This document shows, piece by piece, positions 42,914 to 51,588 of a stretch of DNA of 64,000 bases (position 1 is its first letter; the number at the start of each line of letters is the position of its first letter). Position numbers and translations under genes: made by a program. This DNA is from Elusimicrobiota bacterium (GTDB lineage: Bacteria; Elusimicrobiota; Elusimicrobia; UBA1565; UBA9628). Location of the stretch: assembly GCA_016212855.1 (NCBI GenBank), contig JACRDP010000029.1:224827-288826 (forward strand). Reading direction: 5' to 3'. The notes beneath the pieces are model-generated. The model ran no database searches. It was not told the origin of the DNA and saw nothing but the letters and a program-made list of their open reading frames with translations.

Positions 42914-44284
42914 ATGAACCGCCCCGGAACCCCCGCCCGCCCTCTGTGCGTCGCCGTGATCGGAGCCGGACCCTCCGGCTTTTACGCCGTGGAGGCCCTC
43001 ATTAAGGTCCCGGATCTCAACGTCCGCGTGGATCTCTTCGACCGACTGCCCTCGCCGTACGGGCTCGCCCGCGGGGGCGTCGCTCCGGACCATCAGAAGA
43101 TCAAGTCCGTGACCGCCGTCTACGACCGCGTCGCCGCTGACCCGCGCGTGCGCTTCTTCGGGCACGTGAAGCTCGGCATCGACATCATGGTCTCGGAACT
43201 GCGCGAGCGCTACGACCAGATCGTCTACGCGGTCGGCTGCGAGAGCGACCGCAAGATGGGCATTCCCGGCGAGGACCTCAAGGGCTCATACTCCGCGACC
43301 GACTTCGTGGGCTGGTACAACGGACATCCCGACTACCGCGACATGTCCTTCGACCTGAGCTGCGAGGCCGCCGCCGTCGTCGGCATCGGCAACGTGGCCA
43401 TCGATGTCGTGCGCATTCTGGCTCAGGATCCCGACGTCCTGGCCAAGACGGACATCGCCGCGCACGCCCTCGAGGCCTTGCGCAAGAGCAAGGTCAAGCG
43501 CGTCTACCTGCTCGGCCGCCGCGGCCCCGTGCAGGCCGCCTTCTCGCCCAAGGAAATCGAAGAAGTGGGCGCGGTCGAACGCGCCGACCTGGTCGTCGAC
43601 GAGGGAGAGCTGCGCTTGGATGTCGTGTCGCAACAGGGCCTCTCCGACGCGACCGCGCGCAAGAACTACGAGTATCTCGTCAACGCCGCGCACAAAGGCC
43701 CCGGCACCAAGGAACTCAAGATCATTCCTCGCTTCTGCGTCTCGCCCGTGGAACTGATCGGCGAGAACGGCCGGCTCGCGGCGGTCGCGCTCGAGCACAA
43801 CGAGCTCGAGCCCGACGGCAAGGGCGGCGTGAAGGCCAGGGGCAATCACGAGTATGAGACGCTCAAGGATGTCGGCCTCGTGTTCCGTTCGGTGGGCTAC
43901 CGGGGCGTGCCGATTCCCGGCGTGCCGTTCAACGACAGGGCGGGGCGTATCGACAACGACAACGGCCGCGTCGCTCCTTCCGAGTACGCGGTCGGTTGGG
44001 CCAAGCGCGGACCCTCGGGGCTCATCGGCACCAACCGGGCGTGTTCGGTGGCGACGGTGGCCGCGATGATGGAGGATCTCAAGGCGGACCGCCTGGCCGT
44101 GCGCAACGTGGACCCGTCGCCCGATGCGACTCCGATTCTGCTCTCCGCCAAGGGCGTGCAGACCGTGAGCTTCGCGCAGTGGAAGGCGATCGACAAGCTC
44201 GAGCTCGAGAACGGCCGCAAGGCCGGCAAGATCCGGGAGAAGTTCACGCACGTCCAGGAGATGCTCGAAGCGGCGGCGAAATGA
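42914..44284 (+). CDS. FprA-type ferredoxin-NADP+ reductase (adrenodoxin reductase family)
   Basis: 456 residues. FAD site VIGAGPSGFYAVEAL near residue 12, then PYGLARGGVAPDHQKIK, the NADP site VVGIGNVAIDVVRIL near 155, LLGRRGPVQAAFSPKE and the C-terminal GWAKRGPSGLIGTNR. It passes electrons between NADPH and ferredoxin-like proteins. The start is uncertain: ATG at 42914 gives the normal N-terminus, while a TTG at 42896 would add six residues. The PilZ gene follows with a four-base overlap. Confidence 0.9.
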   Translation: MNRPGTPARPLCVAVIGAGPSGFYAVEALIKVPDLNVRVDLFDRLPSPYGLARGGVAPDHQKIKSVTAVYDRVAADPRVRFFGHVKLGIDIMVSELRERYDQIVYAVGCESDRKMGIPGEDLKGSYSATDFVGWYNGHPDYRDMSFDLSCEAAAVVGIGNVAIDVVRILAQDPDVLAKTDIAAHALEALRKSKVKRVYLLGRRGPVQAAFSPKEIEEVGAVERADLVVDEGELRLDVVSQQGLSDATARKNYEYLVNAAHKGPGTKELKIIPRFCVSPVELIGENGRLAAVALEHNELEPDGKGGVKARGNHEYETLKDVGLVFRSVGYRGVPIPGVPFNDRAGRIDNDNGRVAPSEYAVGWAKRGPSGLIGTNRACSVATVAAMMEDLKADRLAVRNVDPSPDATPILLSAKGVQTVSFAQWKAIDKLELENGRKAGKIREKFTHVQEMLEAAAK

Positions 44285-44580
44285 GGGTCATCCCGGAGAA
44301 GCGGCGCGCGCCCCGGGTCAAGCACGACTCCGTCTTCGAGTTTTTCGATGAGAGCGGCGCGCAGGTGACCTGCGTGGCGTCCCTGTTCGACTTCTCGACG
44401 ACCGGGGCGAGCTTCCGCAGTTCCCACGCTTTCGCCAAAGGCGATCGAGTCCGTGCGCGGCTGCATCTATTGCGGGAAGGAGTCCTCGACATCGCGGGAC
44501 GAATCGTCCGCGTCAAGGACTGCGGCAACATCACGCTCTACGGCGTCAAGTTCGATGCCGTCCACCCGCTGGGCCGCTGA
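44281..44580 (+). CDS. PilZ domain protein (c-di-GMP receptor)
   Basis: 99 residues, a single PilZ domain. The two c-di-GMP binding motifs are present: RRAPR near residue 8 and DFSTTGASF near residue 37. Proteins of this size act as diffusible adaptors. No cyclase or phosphodiesterase gene is in the window. It starts within the ATGA overlap with the reductase gene. Confidence 0.88.
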   Translation: MRVIPEKRRAPRVKHDSVFEFFDESGAQVTCVASLFDFSTTGASFRSSHAFAKGDRVRARLHLLREGVLDIAGRIVRVKDCGNITLYGVKFDAVHPLGR

Positions 44581-44587
44581 CATCGCG

Positions 44588-46255
44588 TCAGACGTAGGTC
44601 TTGTACGCCGGCTTGTACTGCCGGGACTTCGCGTGAGCGAGCAGGTCCTTGGGCTTCGGCTCGCCGGCCAGGCCGCGCGCGTGGGCGACCCGGCTCACCG
44701 CCGCGGCGATATGGGCCGACACCTCGCTGATCCTCGTCAGTGGGGGGAACAGGCAGCCCGTATCGAGGTCCGCCTGCGTCACCAGGCCCGCGAGCGTCTT
44801 GGCGGCCTCGTGGAACATCTCGTCGGTGACGCGCTTGGCCGAGCACGCGATCACGCCCAGGCCCATGCCGGGGAAGATGTAGGCGTTATTGCTCTGTCCG
44901 GTGACGAAGGTGCGTCCTTTATAAGTGAAGGGATCGAAAGGGCTGCCGGTGGCGAACAGGACGCGGCCGTCGGACCAGGTGTAGGCTTCTTCGGCCGAAC
45001 ACTCCGACTTCGACGTCGGGTTCGACAGCGCGAAGATCACCGGGCGCGCGTTGAAGGCCGACATGTCTTCGATGATCTCCTTCGTGAATTGCCTGGCCAT
45101 GCCGGATACGCCGATGAGCGCGGTGGGGCGCAGGGCCTTGACCGCCGCGGCCAAGGTCGGCACGGGGGCGTGCGCGTGGGCGTAGGGCTTCTTGTGGACC
45201 TGCAGGTCCGTGCGCGAGCTTTCGACGAGCGCCTTGGAGTCGACGAACCAACAGCGGCCCATGGCCTCCTTCTTGCTCAGCCCCTCGGCCATCATCGCCA
45301 TGACGATCAAATCGGCGATGCCGATGGCCGCCTCGCCGGCGCCGTGAAAAAGAATGGTCATGTCCTTGAGCTTGCTCTTGGTCACGCGCATCGTCGAGAA
45401 CAGGCCGGCCAAGGTGACGGCGGCCGTGCCCTGGATGTCGTCGTTGAAGGTGCAGATCTCGCCGCGGTACTTCTCGAGCAGGCGGAAGGCGTTGTGGTTG
45501 GCGAAGTCCTCGAACTGCAGCAGCGCCTTCGGGAACACCTCGCGCACGGCCTGCACGAACTCGTGCACGAGCTCGTCGTACTCCCGGCCGGTGATGCGCT
45601 TCTCGGGCGTGCCCAGGTACAGCGGATCGCCCAGCAGCTTCTCGTTGTTGGTGCCCACGTCGAGCGTGATGGGCAAGGTCTGCTCGGGCGGCACGCCCGC
45701 GCAGGCGGTATACAGACTGAGCTTGCCCACGGGAATGCCCATGCCGTTGGCGCCCAGGTCTCCGAGACCGAGGATGCGCTCGCCGTCGGTCACGACGATC
45801 ACGCGCACGTCCTTGTGCGGCCAGTTCTTCAGCACCTGCTTGATGCGTCCCTTCTCGTGCTTGGTGATGAACAGCCCGCGGCTGCGGCGGAAGATGTGGG
45901 CGTACATCTGGCAGGCGGCGCCGACCGTGGGGGTGTAGATGATCGGCATGAGCTCGTCGATGTAGTCCTGCACGGCGCGGTAGAACAACGTCTCGTTGCG
46001 GTCGAGCAGCGAGATCATCTCCACGTACTTTTGCAGATCGTTGGTCTGTCGGCGGATGTTGTTGATCAGGCGTTCGACTTGCTGGTCCATGGTCGAGATG
46101 CGCGGCGGCAGCAGCCCGAGCAGGCCGAGCTTGACGCGCTCTACGGCGGTGAAGGCCGTTCCCTTATTGAGGGAGGGGTTGTGGAGCAGGTCCACTCCGG
46201 TCTTGCCGGGGTGTTTCGCGTCGCGGGGGGCTGAGAGGGTCTTGGCGGGGGGCAT
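44588..46255 (-). CDS. Malic enzyme (NAD(P)-dependent, oxaloacetate-decarboxylating)
   Basis: 555 residues, the long malic enzyme form without a phosphotransacetylase tail. It converts malate to pyruvate and CO2 with reduction of NAD(P). Visible motifs: IIYTPTVGAACQ, SRGLFITKHEKGRI, TDGERILGLGDLGANGMG, the metal site FEDFANHNAF and FNDDIQGTAAV, and a second Rossmann motif LFHGAGEAAIGIAD. If it uses NADP it would supply NADPH for the lipid synthesis genes of this region. A GAGGAA SD lies before the ATG. Cofactor choice cannot be settled by eye. Confidence 0.92.
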   Translation of the reverse strand: MPPAKTLSAPRDAKHPGKTGVDLLHNPSLNKGTAFTAVERVKLGLLGLLPPRISTMDQQVERLINNIRRQTNDLQKYVEMISLLDRNETLFYRAVQDYIDELMPIIYTPTVGAACQMYAHIFRRSRGLFITKHEKGRIKQVLKNWPHKDVRVIVVTDGERILGLGDLGANGMGIPVGKLSLYTACAGVPPEQTLPITLDVGTNNEKLLGDPLYLGTPEKRITGREYDELVHEFVQAVREVFPKALLQFEDFANHNAFRLLEKYRGEICTFNDDIQGTAAVTLAGLFSTMRVTKSKLKDMTILFHGAGEAAIGIADLIVMAMMAEGLSKKEAMGRCWFVDSKALVESSRTDLQVHKKPYAHAHAPVPTLAAAVKALRPTALIGVSGMARQFTKEIIEDMSAFNARPVIFALSNPTSKSECSAEEAYTWSDGRVLFATGSPFDPFTYKGRTFVTGQSNNAYIFPGMGLGVIACSAKRVTDEMFHEAAKTLAGLVTQADLDTGCLFPPLTRISEVSAHIAAAVSRVAHARGLAGEPKPKDLLAHAKSRQYKPAYKTYV

Positions 46256-46309
46256 GGTTCCTCGATTATTATGGGAGCTCGCTGATTTCCGAGCAACGAT
46301 CCTGCCAAA

Positions 46310-46645
46310 TCAGCGCAAGGTCCCCACGCGCAGGCCCTCAAGCAGAGCTTTGGCGGCGGCGCCGTGCGGCCGGCCGCGTCCCTTGGTGTCGAAGGCGACG
46401 CTCGCCTCTTTTCCGCACCAGTCTGTCAGAATCTTCTCCGGGGCCGGGTGCGAGGGGATATAGGCCGTGACGTCGTAGACGCCGCCGTGAATCGCGAGCC
46501 AGCAGTCGGCGCGACCGGCGTGGCGGGCGAGCTCGTCGGCGCCGATGAGCCGCAGTCCGTCCGTTTGCGGCCCGCGTACGGCGATCCACGCGACCGCGGC
46601 GACGAAGGCGAGAAAGGCGGCCTGAACGACGCGTCTTAGAGCCAT
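46310..46645 (-). CDS. Membrane-anchored cytochrome b5-like protein
   Basis: 111 residues. One N-terminal membrane helix (AAFLAFVAAVAWIAV) followed by a cytochrome b5 fold: LARHAGRADCWLAIHGGVYDV, PSHPAPEKIL with the first heme His, and a second His in RGRPHGAAAK. The usual HPGG reads HPAP, as in several bacterial forms. It overlaps by ten bases with the upstream flavoreductase gene, which suggests a two-protein electron chain. Confidence 0.82.
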   Translation of the reverse strand: MALRRVVQAAFLAFVAAVAWIAVRGPQTDGLRLIGADELARHAGRADCWLAIHGGVYDVTAYIPSHPAPEKILTDWCGKEASVAFDTKGRGRPHGAAAKALLEGLRVGTLR

Positions 46646-47784
46646 GTGAAGTCCTCCGCCTGGATGCGCCGCGCGCCCAGCGCCTTGAGCGCTTTACGCG
46701 CCGCGTCGATCAGCGGCGGCGGGCCGCACACGAAGACCTCGCGGCCGGCCGCGTCGGGGCACGCCTCGCGCAGGTACGCGCGCGTCAGCGCGCCCGCGCG
46801 CGCGAACTCGTGCAGTTTCAGGCGCATTCCTTTCGCTTGCGCGATCGTCTCGAGCTCGGCGATGAAATGCGCGCGCGTACGGTCTTGCACGCAGTAGATC
46901 AGAACGACGTCGCTTCGTCCTTGCAGCGCGCGCGCGGCGCCCAGGAACGGGGCGAGGCCGACGCCGCCCGCGATCCACAGCTCGGCGCGCCCCGTCTCGC
47001 CGCCGGGCAGGAAGGCGCCGTAGGGGCCCTCGACTGCGACCGCGGTTCCTTTCTCGATCGTCTGCAGGGCGTGGGTCGCGTCGCCCAGGTCTTTGATCAT
47101 CAGGCGCAGGTTCTCCTCGTCCGGCGCGGAGGAGATCGAAAAGGGATGCTCCTCGCCGTCCGGCGGCGTCAGATACAGGAACTGCCCGCTGCGGTATTTG
47201 AGCGCCTCGCCTTCGGGCTTGAGCGTCAGCTCGACGACCCCCCGGCCTCCGAGCCGAACCTCGCGCACCGCGTAGCGCAGCCGCCGCGACGGGGCCACGA
47301 ACTTGCGGTAGGCGAGGGCGGCCATGGCCGCGGCTCCGCCCGCGAGCCACAGCGCGCGCGCGGCGGTCGCGCGGCTCAACGGCACGGCGTGCGCGAGCGC
47401 GAGGAGCGCGGCGATTCCCGAGAGCGCGTGCAGGGATTTCCAGCGCCGGTAGTCGGGCTTCCCGAAGAAATGGAAGGTGGGCGCCAGGAACGCCGTCATC
47501 GCGGCCCAGGCGAGCCAACCGGCCCACACGGCGCGCGCCTCGAGCGGGGGAAACAAGGTCGCGTAGGCCGCGCCGCTCGCTTGGGCGAGCAACAGAGGGT
47601 GGGCCATGACGAGCAAGAAAGAAAACGCGCCGAGGAGGTGGTGGACCTTCCAGATTCTTGCCAGCCCGCCCAGGCGCAGGTCGCCCCCGGGGACGCGCGC
47701 GGCCAGCGCGCCGGCGGCGAGCATGGCGGCCAAGGCCGCGACGCCCGCGCCGTGTCCGAGCCATGCGGCGGTCGCGGCGTTCAT
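46636..47784 (-). CDS. Membrane ferric-reductase-like flavoprotein (NAD(P)H:acceptor oxidoreductase)
   Basis: 382 residues. Six N-terminal helices with His pairs suited to heme (VHHLLGAF, SLHALSGI) resemble the ferric reductase-like domain. The C-terminal half is an FNR-type module: FAD motif HPFSISSAP, NAD(P) motif GGVGLAPFLGA and the end FVCGPPPLID. It should pass electrons from NAD(P)H across or within the membrane, most likely to the overlapping cytochrome b5-like protein. The start MNAATAAW gives a proper first helix; the frame is open to 47832 with a Cys-rich, unlikely extension. Confidence 0.87.
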   Translation of the reverse strand: MNAATAAWLGHGAGVAALAAMLAAGALAARVPGGDLRLGGLARIWKVHHLLGAFSFLLVMAHPLLLAQASGAAYATLFPPLEARAVWAGWLAWAAMTAFLAPTFHFFGKPDYRRWKSLHALSGIAALLALAHAVPLSRATAARALWLAGGAAAMAALAYRKFVAPSRRLRYAVREVRLGGRGVVELTLKPEGEALKYRSGQFLYLTPPDGEEHPFSISSAPDEENLRLMIKDLGDATHALQTIEKGTAVAVEGPYGAFLPGGETGRAELWIAGGVGLAPFLGAARALQGRSDVVLIYCVQDRTRAHFIAELETIAQAKGMRLKLHEFARAGALTRAYLREACPDAAGREVFVCGPPPLIDAARKALKALGARRIQAEDFTWL

Positions 47785-47833
47785 GACGGCAGACCTACAA
47801 CATTCCGGCCTGAGCGCGCATATAAAACACAAA

Positions 47834-47857
47834 GCCCCCAGGCGTAAGCCTGAGGGC
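47834..47857 (-). terminator. Rho-independent terminator after the AbiE-type operon
   Basis: Stem GCCCTCAGGC / GCCTGGGGGC with one mismatch and loop TTACG, followed on the minus strand by TTTGTGTTTTATA. It lies about 100 bases after the toxin gene stop. Confidence 0.75.
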
Positions 47858-47959
47858 AGTTCCCGGCTTCGGCGAGCGCGTGCCCGGAGAGGGATTCCCG
47901 AGCGGTTTTCGCCGCACGCGCACGGGGCGCCTGCCGAAACGGCTCGCTGAGAAGCTGCG

Positions 47960-48901
47960 CTAGAACCGAGGCGAGTATTCGCGAAGCCGCTGGACGACTT
48001 CCTTGAACCTCGGCCCCGGTCCCAGAAGCAAAGTGTTCATCGATTCGAACTCTTCGTCGAAGAGAGCGTAGGAATCGGCGGTCGGGAGCGTAAAGGGCGT
48101 CCGGGCGGCGAACTCCGCCGCGTCGGCGCCCTTGAGCTTCTCGGTCTTGTACACCGTGTAGGCCTCCGTGCCGATGAAGGCCTGAACGCGCTCCACGCCG
48201 AGGAGCATGAACAGGTCGTAGTAATGCCGCATGAATTGACGCGGGCGGTCCCGCTGCGCGTCGTTGCGGTCGCGGTGATGCCGGAAGCGCCGGCAGATGG
48301 TCTGCAGCTTGTCCACGAAGGTGTACTCGGGGTTGAAGCACTTCACCGCCGGGGCGCGATTGTCGACGACGGAAAGTCCGGCGGCGAGCGCCTTATCCAA
48401 CACCCAACTGCTGAAATCGCGCGGCTCGTTGGGCGCGGTCCGCGCGAACCCCGCCTCGAGGAGGACTTCGGGTTTGAGTCCGGGGAGCAGGTCGAAGCAG
48501 GAGTCGTACTTGAGGCTGATCCCTCCGTTCTGCGCCTTCTCGTCGTCGAAGGTCTTATTCCGTTCGGCCTTGATGCCCGGGATGGAGATCTTCGCGGTCA
48601 AATCGTCGTAGAAGCCGAAGCGTGCCGCGATATGCGGCGGCTTCTCGCCTTTGATGTTGAGGCCTTCGGGGGGATTGAAGCGGATGTCGATGTCCTCGGA
48701 GAAACGCTGGATGATGTCCCAGCCCTTGGAGAGCGACGTCCCGCCCTTCATCTCGAATTGAAGCCCGTTCTGCTGCAGGCCCCAAAGACAGTGCATGACC
48801 CAATAGTCCTTCTCGACCACGGCCGCCGGGTAGCCCTTCTCGGCGGCGAGAGTCTCGAAGAGCGCCTTGGCGTCCTTCCTGTCGTGGAAGAACTCAGGCA
48901 T
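47960..48901 (-). CDS. AbiEii-type nucleotidyltransferase toxin
   Basis: 313 residues. The nucleotidyltransferase motif is KGGTSLSKGW followed by RFSEDIDIRF, as in AbiEii/AbiGii toxins; related MenA-type toxins add nucleotides to tRNA. A further conserved Lys/Asp region is in EYTFVDKLQTICRR. The ATG overlaps the end of the antitoxin gene by eight bases, the standard antitoxin-first order. The pair is an accessory defence or stability module. Confidence 0.9.
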   Translation of the reverse strand: MPEFFHDRKDAKALFETLAAEKGYPAAVVEKDYWVMHCLWGLQQNGLQFEMKGGTSLSKGWDIIQRFSEDIDIRFNPPEGLNIKGEKPPHIAARFGFYDDLTAKISIPGIKAERNKTFDDEKAQNGGISLKYDSCFDLLPGLKPEVLLEAGFARTAPNEPRDFSSWVLDKALAAGLSVVDNRAPAVKCFNPEYTFVDKLQTICRRFRHHRDRNDAQRDRPRQFMRHYYDLFMLLGVERVQAFIGTEAYTVYKTEKLKGADAAEFAARTPFTLPTADSYALFDEEFESMNTLLLGPGPRFKEVVQRLREYSPRF

Positions 48902-49466
48902 GGGCTTCTTGCAGAGCGCGCCGCGCCGCGGGCTTGCCGTAGCGCTCGAGGTGGTCCTGGACCTTGTCGTGATCGAAGGACTTCATGGCCGCGCGCAGGT
49001 TCTCCAGGACGGACGCCGTGTTGTCCGGCAGTCGCTTCAGGTTGTTGAGGAGATCGACCAGCAGGAACTCCTTGCTCAGCTTCGCGGGATAGGTCGGGAC
49101 GAGGCGGAAGGTGAAACGCTTTCCGCCGAGCGTGAAGTCGCCCGCGCGCTTGTGGTTGTAGACGAGGGAGTTGTTGTAGACCTGGGTCAGACCGAGCCCG
49201 AGCCGGTTGAAGTGATTGTACGAGGTCAGCAGAAAATCGTCCGTCTTCAAGAAGGCGCGGACGAGGTCCCGGTCCTCGGGCGGCGCGGCGCCGAAGGCGT
49301 TCTTCTGCGGGCGATAGTAAAGTCCGCCGGAGAGCTTGCGGACTTCCCCATGGGCGACGAGAGTCTTCAGGTCGCGGTCGACGGCGGTCGAAAGCTCCGC
49401 GAGCTCCAGACGCCGGTAAACCTTGCCCGGGCGCATGCCGTTCTTGAGTTTCTCGACGTTCTTCAT
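48894..49466 (-). CDS. AbiEi-type antitoxin/transcriptional repressor
   Basis: 190 residues. The N-terminal winged helix (residues about 10-60, VYRRLELAELSTAVDRDLKTLVAHGEV) binds DNA in this family, and the C-terminal domain counters the toxin. AbiEi proteins repress their own promoter by binding inverted repeats. The promoter lies just upstream (49476-49504) with only nine bases between -10 and ATG, so the bound repressor could block it directly. Confidence 0.85.
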   Translation of the reverse strand: MKNVEKLKNGMRPGKVYRRLELAELSTAVDRDLKTLVAHGEVRKLSGGLYYRPQKNAFGAAPPEDRDLVRAFLKTDDFLLTSYNHFNRLGLGLTQVYNNSLVYNHKRAGDFTLGGKRFTFRLVPTYPAKLSKEFLLVDLLNNLKRLPDNTASVLENLRAAMKSFDHDKVQDHLERYGKPAARRALQEAHA

Positions 49467-49475
49467 GGCACCCTC

Positions 49476-49504
49476 AGTATAGCCCGCCCCGGACTTAATT
49501 GCAA
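49476..49504 (-). promoter_or_regulatory. Promoter of the AbiE-type operon
   Basis: Read on the minus strand: -35 TTGCAA (49504-49499), 17 bases, -10 TATACT (49481-49476), then nine bases to the ATG. The region further upstream is markedly A+T-rich (49500-49550). Confidence 0.65.
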
Positions 49505-49710
49505 GTATTTTTTATAAAATTTCATGCACTAAATATCGTTATAACCCCCTTCCAGAGCGAAATATGTGTTTAATCGGCATTAAATCGTTTCTGCACGATA
49601 GTTCAGAAATTCTGAACTGCCGTGCGCTGTCCCCGGAAGGTGCGCGACTGGAAATCGTGTCGGGTCGTTAATCCTCACGAATCTAGTGGTGTGGAGAGGG
49701 TTACAAAAAG

Positions 49711-49741
49711 AAAAACCCTGGCCTTTTGGACCAGGGTTTTT
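49711..49741 (-). terminator. Terminator after the initiator tRNA (likely bidirectional)
   Basis: Stem AAAAACCCTGG / CCAGGGTTTTT with a nine-base loop. On the minus strand it is followed by TTTTTCTTTTTG, 31 bases after the tRNA 3' end. Confidence 0.8.
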
Positions 49742-49771
49742 ATCGTTTTCTCGTCGAGAAACGCCGCGAAA

Positions 49772-49848
49772 TGGTTGCGGGGGCTGGATTTGAACCAGCG
49801 ACCTCAAGGTTATGAGCCTTGCGAGCTACCGGGCTGCTCTACCCCGCG
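49772..49848 (-). tRNA. Initiator tRNA-fMet (CAT)
   Basis: 77 bases with encoded CCA. The acceptor arm CGCGGGG / CCCCGCA leaves a C1-A72 mismatch, the hallmark of bacterial initiator tRNA. The T arm is GCTGG-TTCAAAT-CCAGC and the anticodon arm CAAGG-CTCATAA-CCTTG. The usual three stacked G-C pairs at the foot of the anticodon stem are reduced to two, followed by an A-T pair. Confidence 0.95.
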
Positions 49849-49852
49849 CCAT

Positions 49853-49881
49853 ACGATAGCAAAATTGACCGGTGACATCAA
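49853..49881 (-). promoter_or_regulatory. Promoter of tRNA-fMet
   Basis: On the minus strand -35 TTGATG (49881-49876), 17 bases, -10 TATCGT (49858-49853), placed a few bases before the mature 5' end. Confidence 0.55.
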
Positions 49882-49915
49882 TGTGAATTTAAGGTGCCGG
49901 TAAGTATCGGACGAT

Positions 49916-49936
49916 AAAAGCTCGCGGGAGGCTTTT
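49916..49936 (-). terminator. Possible terminator of the histidine kinase gene
   Basis: AAAAGC / GCTTTT stem with a bulge and G+C core, 14 bases after the kinase stop at 49950. The U-stretch is partly inside the stem. Confidence 0.4.
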
Positions 49937-49949
49937 CGCAGCGGCGCCG

Positions 49950-51515
49950 TTAGGAGGCCGCCGGCAGATTCACGCGGAAAACGGTCCCCTTGCCCATGAT
50001 CGAGTCGCATTCAACGCTGCCGCCGAGGCGGGCGGTGATTTCCGCGACGAGGGCCAAGCCCAGTCCGGTGCCTTTCCCGGCCGCTTTGGTCGTGAAGAAG
50101 GGTTCGAACATTTTCAGTCGGACGTTTTCGGGAATGCCGACTCCCGTGTCTTCGACTCTGATGGCGACGAAGCCCGGCATGTCCTCTCGAACGCAGGCGC
50201 CGACGGTTATCGTCCCTCCTTTGGGCATGGCGTCGATGGCGTTGCTGCAGAGGTTGATGATCACCTGCTGAATCTGAATCGAATCGCCCCGGATGCTCAG
50301 GCCGGAGAGGCCTCCCTCGCGTCGGATCGCCACGGAGCGAACGCGAGCCTGGGCCTCCACGAGGAGAAGGGAGGATTGCATTGCCTCGTCGAGCGCGACA
50401 ATTCGAGGGCCGGTGCCGCTCTCGCGGGAAAAGGCGAGGAGGTTCGAGGCCAGAGCCTTGCAGCGAAGGGCTTCGCGCTCGATGCTCTGAATGGGGAGAG
50501 CGAAAGGATCGCCCGCCTTGAGGCGCTTGGCCAGGGACTGCGCGAAGCCAAGGATCACGCCCAGCGGGTTGTTGATCTCGTGCGCCACTCCCGCGGCGAG
50601 CTGTCCGATCGCCGTCAGCTTCTCGGATTGGAACGATCTCTTCAGCGATTGGTTCAGCTCCGTTTCTATCTTAATACGTTCGAGCTCCGAGGCCGCCCTC
50701 ATCGCGAAAAGTTTGAGCGTGGGCACGAGTTCCGCTCCGTTGGGGAGCGCGCTTTCGTTCAGCAGCACCAGATTTCCCAGGATCGCGCCGGAAGCGGCGC
50801 GAAGAGGCACTCCGATGTACGCCTGCATGCCGGCGTGAACGGCGCTGTTATCTCGCGGGAATAACTCCGGCAACCGCTGCAAGATGACCACGTCTTCGCC
50901 GGTGAACACGCGTTCGCAGGGCGTGCCGAGGATCGAGTATTCGGCGGTCTCGATGAAATTCCCGCCCTGCCAGCAGGCGAGCGCTTTCAACCGGCCGCGG
51001 ACGCCTGCATCCGCCACCGCCAGGAACGCGCGGTCGACCCCGGTCGTCGCCCCCAACGATGAGACGAGGGCGCTGATGTAATCGACGCCGACGGACGTCG
51101 CCGTGGCTTTGAAGATGGCCTGGATGGCCTTTTCAAGTCGGCGTTGGGGGCTCGGAGGTCGCAACGCCGCGAGCACGAGAAGGCCGCCCGGCAAGGGCAG
51201 GGGGTTGAGGGCAATCTCGATTTCTACGGGTTTGCCGTTCTTGGCGAGGGCGGAGAGTTCTCGCCCGGCTCCCATCAGGCGAGGGGAAGGTTTCGAATGG
51301 TAGGATTTCCGCATGCCCTGATGGGAGGCGCGCATGGGCGCGGGAAGCAGAGTTTCGACTGGTTTCCCGGCCAATTCTTCCGGCTTCCAACCCAACAGGC
51401 TTTGGACGAGGTCGCTGCAGAAGAGAATGGTGCCGGCTTCGTTGACGACGATCAGGCAGTCGGGCGAAAATCGCGCCACCGCCTTCCAGAATGAGATGTC
51501 TTCGGTCATCTCCAT
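49950..51515 (-). CDS. Cytoplasmic PAS-GAF sensor histidine kinase
   Basis: 521 residues without membrane segments. A PAS domain (residues about 8-110, SPDCLIVVNEAGTILFCSD) and a GAF-like domain (about 135-290) precede the HisKA phosphoacceptor His in GVAHEINNPLG near residue 320 and the HATPase N/G boxes (LCSNAIDAM, EDTGVGIP, GTGLGLALVAEI). There is no receiver domain and no adjacent response regulator; the partner may be elsewhere. SD GGAGG lies six bases before the ATG at 51515. The Crp/Fnr gene is upstream on the same strand (74 bases). Confidence 0.9.
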   Translation of the reverse strand: MEMTEDISFWKAVARFSPDCLIVVNEAGTILFCSDLVQSLLGWKPEELAGKPVETLLPAPMRASHQGMRKSYHSKPSPRLMGAGRELSALAKNGKPVEIEIALNPLPLPGGLLVLAALRPPSPQRRLEKAIQAIFKATATSVGVDYISALVSSLGATTGVDRAFLAVADAGVRGRLKALACWQGGNFIETAEYSILGTPCERVFTGEDVVILQRLPELFPRDNSAVHAGMQAYIGVPLRAASGAILGNLVLLNESALPNGAELVPTLKLFAMRAASELERIKIETELNQSLKRSFQSEKLTAIGQLAAGVAHEINNPLGVILGFAQSLAKRLKAGDPFALPIQSIEREALRCKALASNLLAFSRESGTGPRIVALDEAMQSSLLLVEAQARVRSVAIRREGGLSGLSIRGDSIQIQQVIINLCSNAIDAMPKGGTITVGACVREDMPGFVAIRVEDTGVGIPENVRLKMFEPFFTTKAAGKGTGLGLALVAEITARLGGSVECDSIMGKGTVFRVNLPAAS

Positions 51516-51588
51516 TATGTCCTCCGGACGCGCGACCGCATCCAGGAGGGTGGAACGCAGCGCGCCCCAGCGCATTCGGGCGCGGACA

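Noticed and set aside
49622..49690. tRNA-Ser(GGA)-like fragment (an anticodon-arm-like CTGGAAA loop with a five-base stem)
   Set aside because: No acceptor stem, no T loop and no consistent variable arm could be found on either strand, so it is at best a decayed relic or chance.
49622..49903. Plus-strand frame with a phrase like GLDLNQRPQGYEP
   Set aside because: It runs antisense through the tRNA-fMet gene; this phrase is a well-known false translation of tRNA genes.
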